A stretch of DNA of 15,341 bases from Cytophagales bacterium (GTDB taxonomy: Bacteria; Bacteroidota; Bacteroidia; Cytophagales; Cyclobacteriaceae), in assembly GCA_003504855.1 (NCBI GenBank), contig DNZD01000336.1, positions 1-15,341 of the forward strand, read 5' to 3'. Within the stretch, counting starts at the first letter, position 1. Each line of letters opens with the position of its first letter. The position numbers and the translations under genes are program-made. Positions 13,568-15,341 of the stretch are shown piece after piece. The notes beneath the pieces were generated by a model, which did not search any database, was not told where the DNA came from, and saw only the letters and a program-made list of their open reading frames with translations.

Positions 13568-13858
13568 TCAGAACTCGATCTCCTTATCGATAAATTGTTT
13601 AAGTCCCTCCGGTCCGGTGAGCTCAAGGTAGGTATGGCCTGAGGTACCATTGGTGGACAGACTGAATTCCATGAAGTGGCAGCATTGACGCTCGGCTTTG
13701 ATAAAGGCAGTCAGAAGATCTATCAATTGATCTGAACCTGAAAACGCATATCGATAACCGTGAGCTATTTCAACTTTTGATACCGTCAGGCTTTTCAACT
13801 CCGCGATCATAGTCGCTTTCCGTTCCCGAAACTCCGGGTGGGACAGGTTACAGCTCAT
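13568..13858 (-). CDS. Small twin-cysteine protein, function unknown
   Basis: A 96-residue soluble protein with MSCNLSHPEFRERKATMIAEL at the start and the motif AFIKAERQCCHFMEFSLS (51-68) holding adjacent Cys59-Cys60; Cys3 is the only other cysteine. It ends in LELTGPEGLKQFIDKEIEF. From memory, similar proteins (with ERxCCxFF and a C-terminal SGPxG) occur in Bacteroidota, sometimes near mercury or heavy-metal genes, which would suggest a metal-binding role. There is no metal-resistance gene here, so this remains open. It is divergent from the flavoprotein gene at 14010 with a 151-bp shared upstream region. Confidence 0.75.
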   Translation of the reverse strand: MSCNLSHPEFRERKATMIAELKSLTVSKVEIAHGYRYAFSGSDQLIDLLTAFIKAERQCCHFMEFSLSTNGTSGHTYLELTGPEGLKQFIDKEIEF

Positions 13859-14009
13859 TACCTCAGAACTGCGTACTTAAACGAACCGCTAATGCAGTCC
13901 ATACGGCAAAATTGATAATCATGCATAATCCGGGGGCAAACGGCAGAAGTGTACTTTGATTGGGAACCATCCGATCCAACCTGGTGTTTACTAACACAAT
14001 TCATCCAAT

Positions 14010-14627
14010 ATGAACTACTCCACGCTTGCCTTCTCAGCCGCTTCAAAATCATTTCAGACAATTGCCGGAAGCAGGAAGGCCTATGAACGGATGGATCAGG
14101 AGCATACTGACGGGCTGTCGAGCCATGAAACAGATTTCATCGGAACACGCGACGGCTTTTATATGTCCACCATCGGTGAAAACGGGTTTCCCTACATCCA
14201 GTTCAGGGGAGGACCCAAAGGATTTTTGAAAGTGCTTGACCGGGATAAACTGGGTTTTGTGGACTTCAGGGGAAACAAACAATATATCTCTGCCGGAAAC
14301 CTGATGACCAACAAAAAGGCAGCACTTTTCTTCATGGACTATGCATCGCAAACCAGACTAAAGATTTATGCCGAAGCTGAACTGGTAGAATTAAAGGACA
14401 ATCCGCAATTGTTTAAAAAGCTGACGCTAACCGATTATAAATATCATCCGGAGCGAATGATGGTATTCAAGGTTCTGACGTTTAGCTGGAACTGCCCTCA
14501 ACACATTACTCCCAGGTACACCGTGAGCGAAATGCAGGATGCTCTCGCTGAACAACACGCTTATATTGAAAAATTAGAAACGGAATTGAAAGATCTTAAG
14601 GACGGAAAGAAACATTCAGCCCGATAA
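14010..14627 (+). CDS. Pyridoxamine 5'-phosphate oxidase-like flavoprotein
   Basis: A 205-residue member of the PNPOx-like split-barrel superfamily, expected to bind FMN. FIGTRDGFYMSTIGENGFPYIQFRGGPKGFLKVLDRDKLGFVDFRGNKQYISAGNLMTNKKAALFFMDYASQTRLKIYAEAELVE (about 43-130) is the barrel, with the IGENGFPYIQFRGGP strand pair and the GNL...KKAALFF segment typical of the family. The pyridoxamine-specific signature is not evident, so it is more likely a flavin- or F420-type reductase of unknown substrate than a true PdxH. NCPQHITPRYTVSEM (about 162-176) precedes a C-terminal coiled coil (EQHAYIEKLETELKDLKD), uncommon in PdxH, which may serve dimerisation. The start ATG at 14010 follows a short AT-rich leader. 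It converges with the SnoaL-like gene (stop at 14724). Confidence 0.85.
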   Translation: MNYSTLAFSAASKSFQTIAGSRKAYERMDQEHTDGLSSHETDFIGTRDGFYMSTIGENGFPYIQFRGGPKGFLKVLDRDKLGFVDFRGNKQYISAGNLMTNKKAALFFMDYASQTRLKIYAEAELVELKDNPQLFKKLTLTDYKYHPERMMVFKVLTFSWNCPQHITPRYTVSEMQDALAEQHAYIEKLETELKDLKDGKKHSAR

Positions 14628-14723
14628 TTTCATCCCTCAACAAGGTTCAAAATGTAATTTTTGAAGCTATCGATTGGTCATTTGAATCGGTTTGTAGAAA
14701 AATCTCAAGCTTGCATATTGGGT

Positions 14724-15080
14724 TTATCCGTGATAAACGCGCGAAGCAACAATCACGCTGTCGCTGATCTCAAGTACCTCACCCACGCGTAAATCGGCCT
14801 CGCCCGCCACATGACGAATGTATTCCATGAATACCCGTTCGTCGTTCGCCGTGAGGGAAATAACTTCATACTGCAAGTCAGGCAACCTGTCAAAGGCATC
14901 CTGCCACCAGGCCCGCAACGCTGACTTTCCCTTGATCAATCCGTTGGTCTCGGGGTGGCGCAACTTCAACTTCGGACTATAATGCGCTGCCTGTTCGTGG
15001 TACAATGCAAGCAAACCATTCAGGTCTTTGGTGTTGAATGCCTTGAACCAGGCATGAGCGATGATTTCGTTGGGGTGCAT
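14724..15080 (-). CDS. SnoaL-like / NTF2-superfamily protein
   Basis: A 118-residue protein with the SnoaL-like layout: MHPNEIIAHAWFKAFNTKDLNGLLALYHEQAAHYSPKL (helices and first strand), GLIKGKSALRAWWQDAFDRLPDLQYEVISL and a C-terminal beta sheet (RVFMEYIRHV...RVGEVLEISDSVIVASRVYHG). NTF2-like cone folds serve as isomerases, hydrolases or ligand-binding modules; no catalytic residue can be assigned here. Its start lies 3 bp behind the stop of the FGE-type gene, so the two are almost surely cotranscribed. Confidence 0.85.
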   Translation of the reverse strand: MHPNEIIAHAWFKAFNTKDLNGLLALYHEQAAHYSPKLKLRHPETNGLIKGKSALRAWWQDAFDRLPDLQYEVISLTANDERVFMEYIRHVAGEADLRVGEVLEISDSVIVASRVYHG

Positions 15081-15083
15081 AGG

Positions 15084-15341
15084 TTATAAAGATTTCACAC
15101 AGCGGAACCCGACATGATTGCTTCCGGTCCTCCACTCTCCCTTGCCGCGGGTACCCGTGGTGTACCGTGAACAATACTGCTCGGTACACAAAAACGATCC
15201 GCCCCGTTGAACCTTCTTCTTCACACCGGGCTCAGCCGGATCATAACTCTCCGATGGCCCCTGGGGGTTGTGCGCAATTTCTTCGGCATTACCATAACTG
15301 TCCGGCTTGTACCAATCAGCACACCACTCCCACACGTTGCC
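15084..15341 (-). CDS. Formylglycine-generating enzyme (SUMF1/FGE-sulfatase) family, C-terminal part
   Basis: The frame is open to the window edge; the last 85 residues are seen. It begins GNVWEWCADWY, the FGE hallmark, and ends RGGSFLCTEQYCSRY...HVGFRCVKSL. Cys52 and Cys57 of the visible part are spaced C-x4-C, as are the copper-binding catalytic pair of true formylglycine-generating enzymes (human SUMF1 GGSYMCHRSYC). So this is probably an active oxygen-dependent enzyme that converts a sulfatase Cys (CxPxR) to formylglycine, and not only a structural FGE-fold domain. No sulfatase is in the window; the N-terminus and any upstream gene lie beyond it. Confidence 0.9.
   Translation of the reverse strand, partial: GNVWEWCADWYKPDSYGNAEEIAHNPQGPSESYDPAEPGVKKKVQRGGSFLCTEQYCSRYTTGTRGKGEWRTGSNHVGFRCVKSL

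Noticed and set aside
14646..14664. Terminator between the convergent genes
   Set aside because: TTCAAAA/TTTTGAA is a 7-bp AT-rich stem with little stability and no clear T-tract; could be chance.

Overview
The window looks like chromosomal DNA of a member of the Bacteroidota, most plausibly an environmental Cytophagales- or Chitinophagales-like bacterium. This is inferred from protein character: a secreted Fe/Mn superoxide dismutase, a lipoprotein-anchored RND efflux operon, a PepSY-type membrane protein, an FGE-sulfatase-domain protein and a SnoaL-like protein. It also rests on the several families of short palindromic intergenic repeats and on the scarcity of Shine-Dalgarno sequences. No species can be named from the sequence alone.

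Bases 1-2650 form a repeat-rich, patchwork region. It holds two small GIY-YIG nuclease genes (123-605 on plus, 2031-2348 on minus), one hypothetical gene (667-1401, minus) and a tRNA-Arg(CCG) gene (2500-2574, minus). There are many copies of a short GC-rich palindrome whose arms change in a compensating way, and two arrays with an 11-bp period (1501-1555 and 1632-1675). Broken copies of nearby genes are also present: a 51-bp piece of the first GIY-YIG gene lies at 1965-2015, the 3' end of the tRNA plus its downstream hairpin is duplicated at 1888-1942, and the tRNA 5' half is duplicated at 2624-2646. The second GIY-YIG gene lies between the two copies of the tRNA-end repeat. This is the most unusual part of the window.

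Bases 2757-4980 carry a three-PAS-domain protein without an output domain (minus) and an exported superoxide dismutase (plus). The dismutase keeps all four metal ligands but has Ala where the family has the gateway Tyr.

Bases 5056-12439 are a drug/metabolite efflux module. On the minus strand lie, in transcription order, a small putative secreted protein, a periplasmic adaptor lipoprotein, an HAE1-type RND pump and a NodT/OprM-type outer-membrane channel lipoprotein. The module ends in a clear intrinsic terminator (5056-5088). A LysR-type regulator is transcribed divergently, and a perfect 13-bp inverted repeat lies in the shared upstream region. The simplest reading is that the LysR protein controls the tripartite pump.

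Bases 12440-12880 contain no gene but several dispersed repeat types. Bases 12880-15341 carry a PepSY-type membrane protein, a small twin-Cys protein, a pyridoxamine-phosphate-oxidase-like flavoprotein with a C-terminal coiled coil, and a SnoaL-like protein directly behind a formylglycine-generating-enzyme-type gene that is cut by the window edge.
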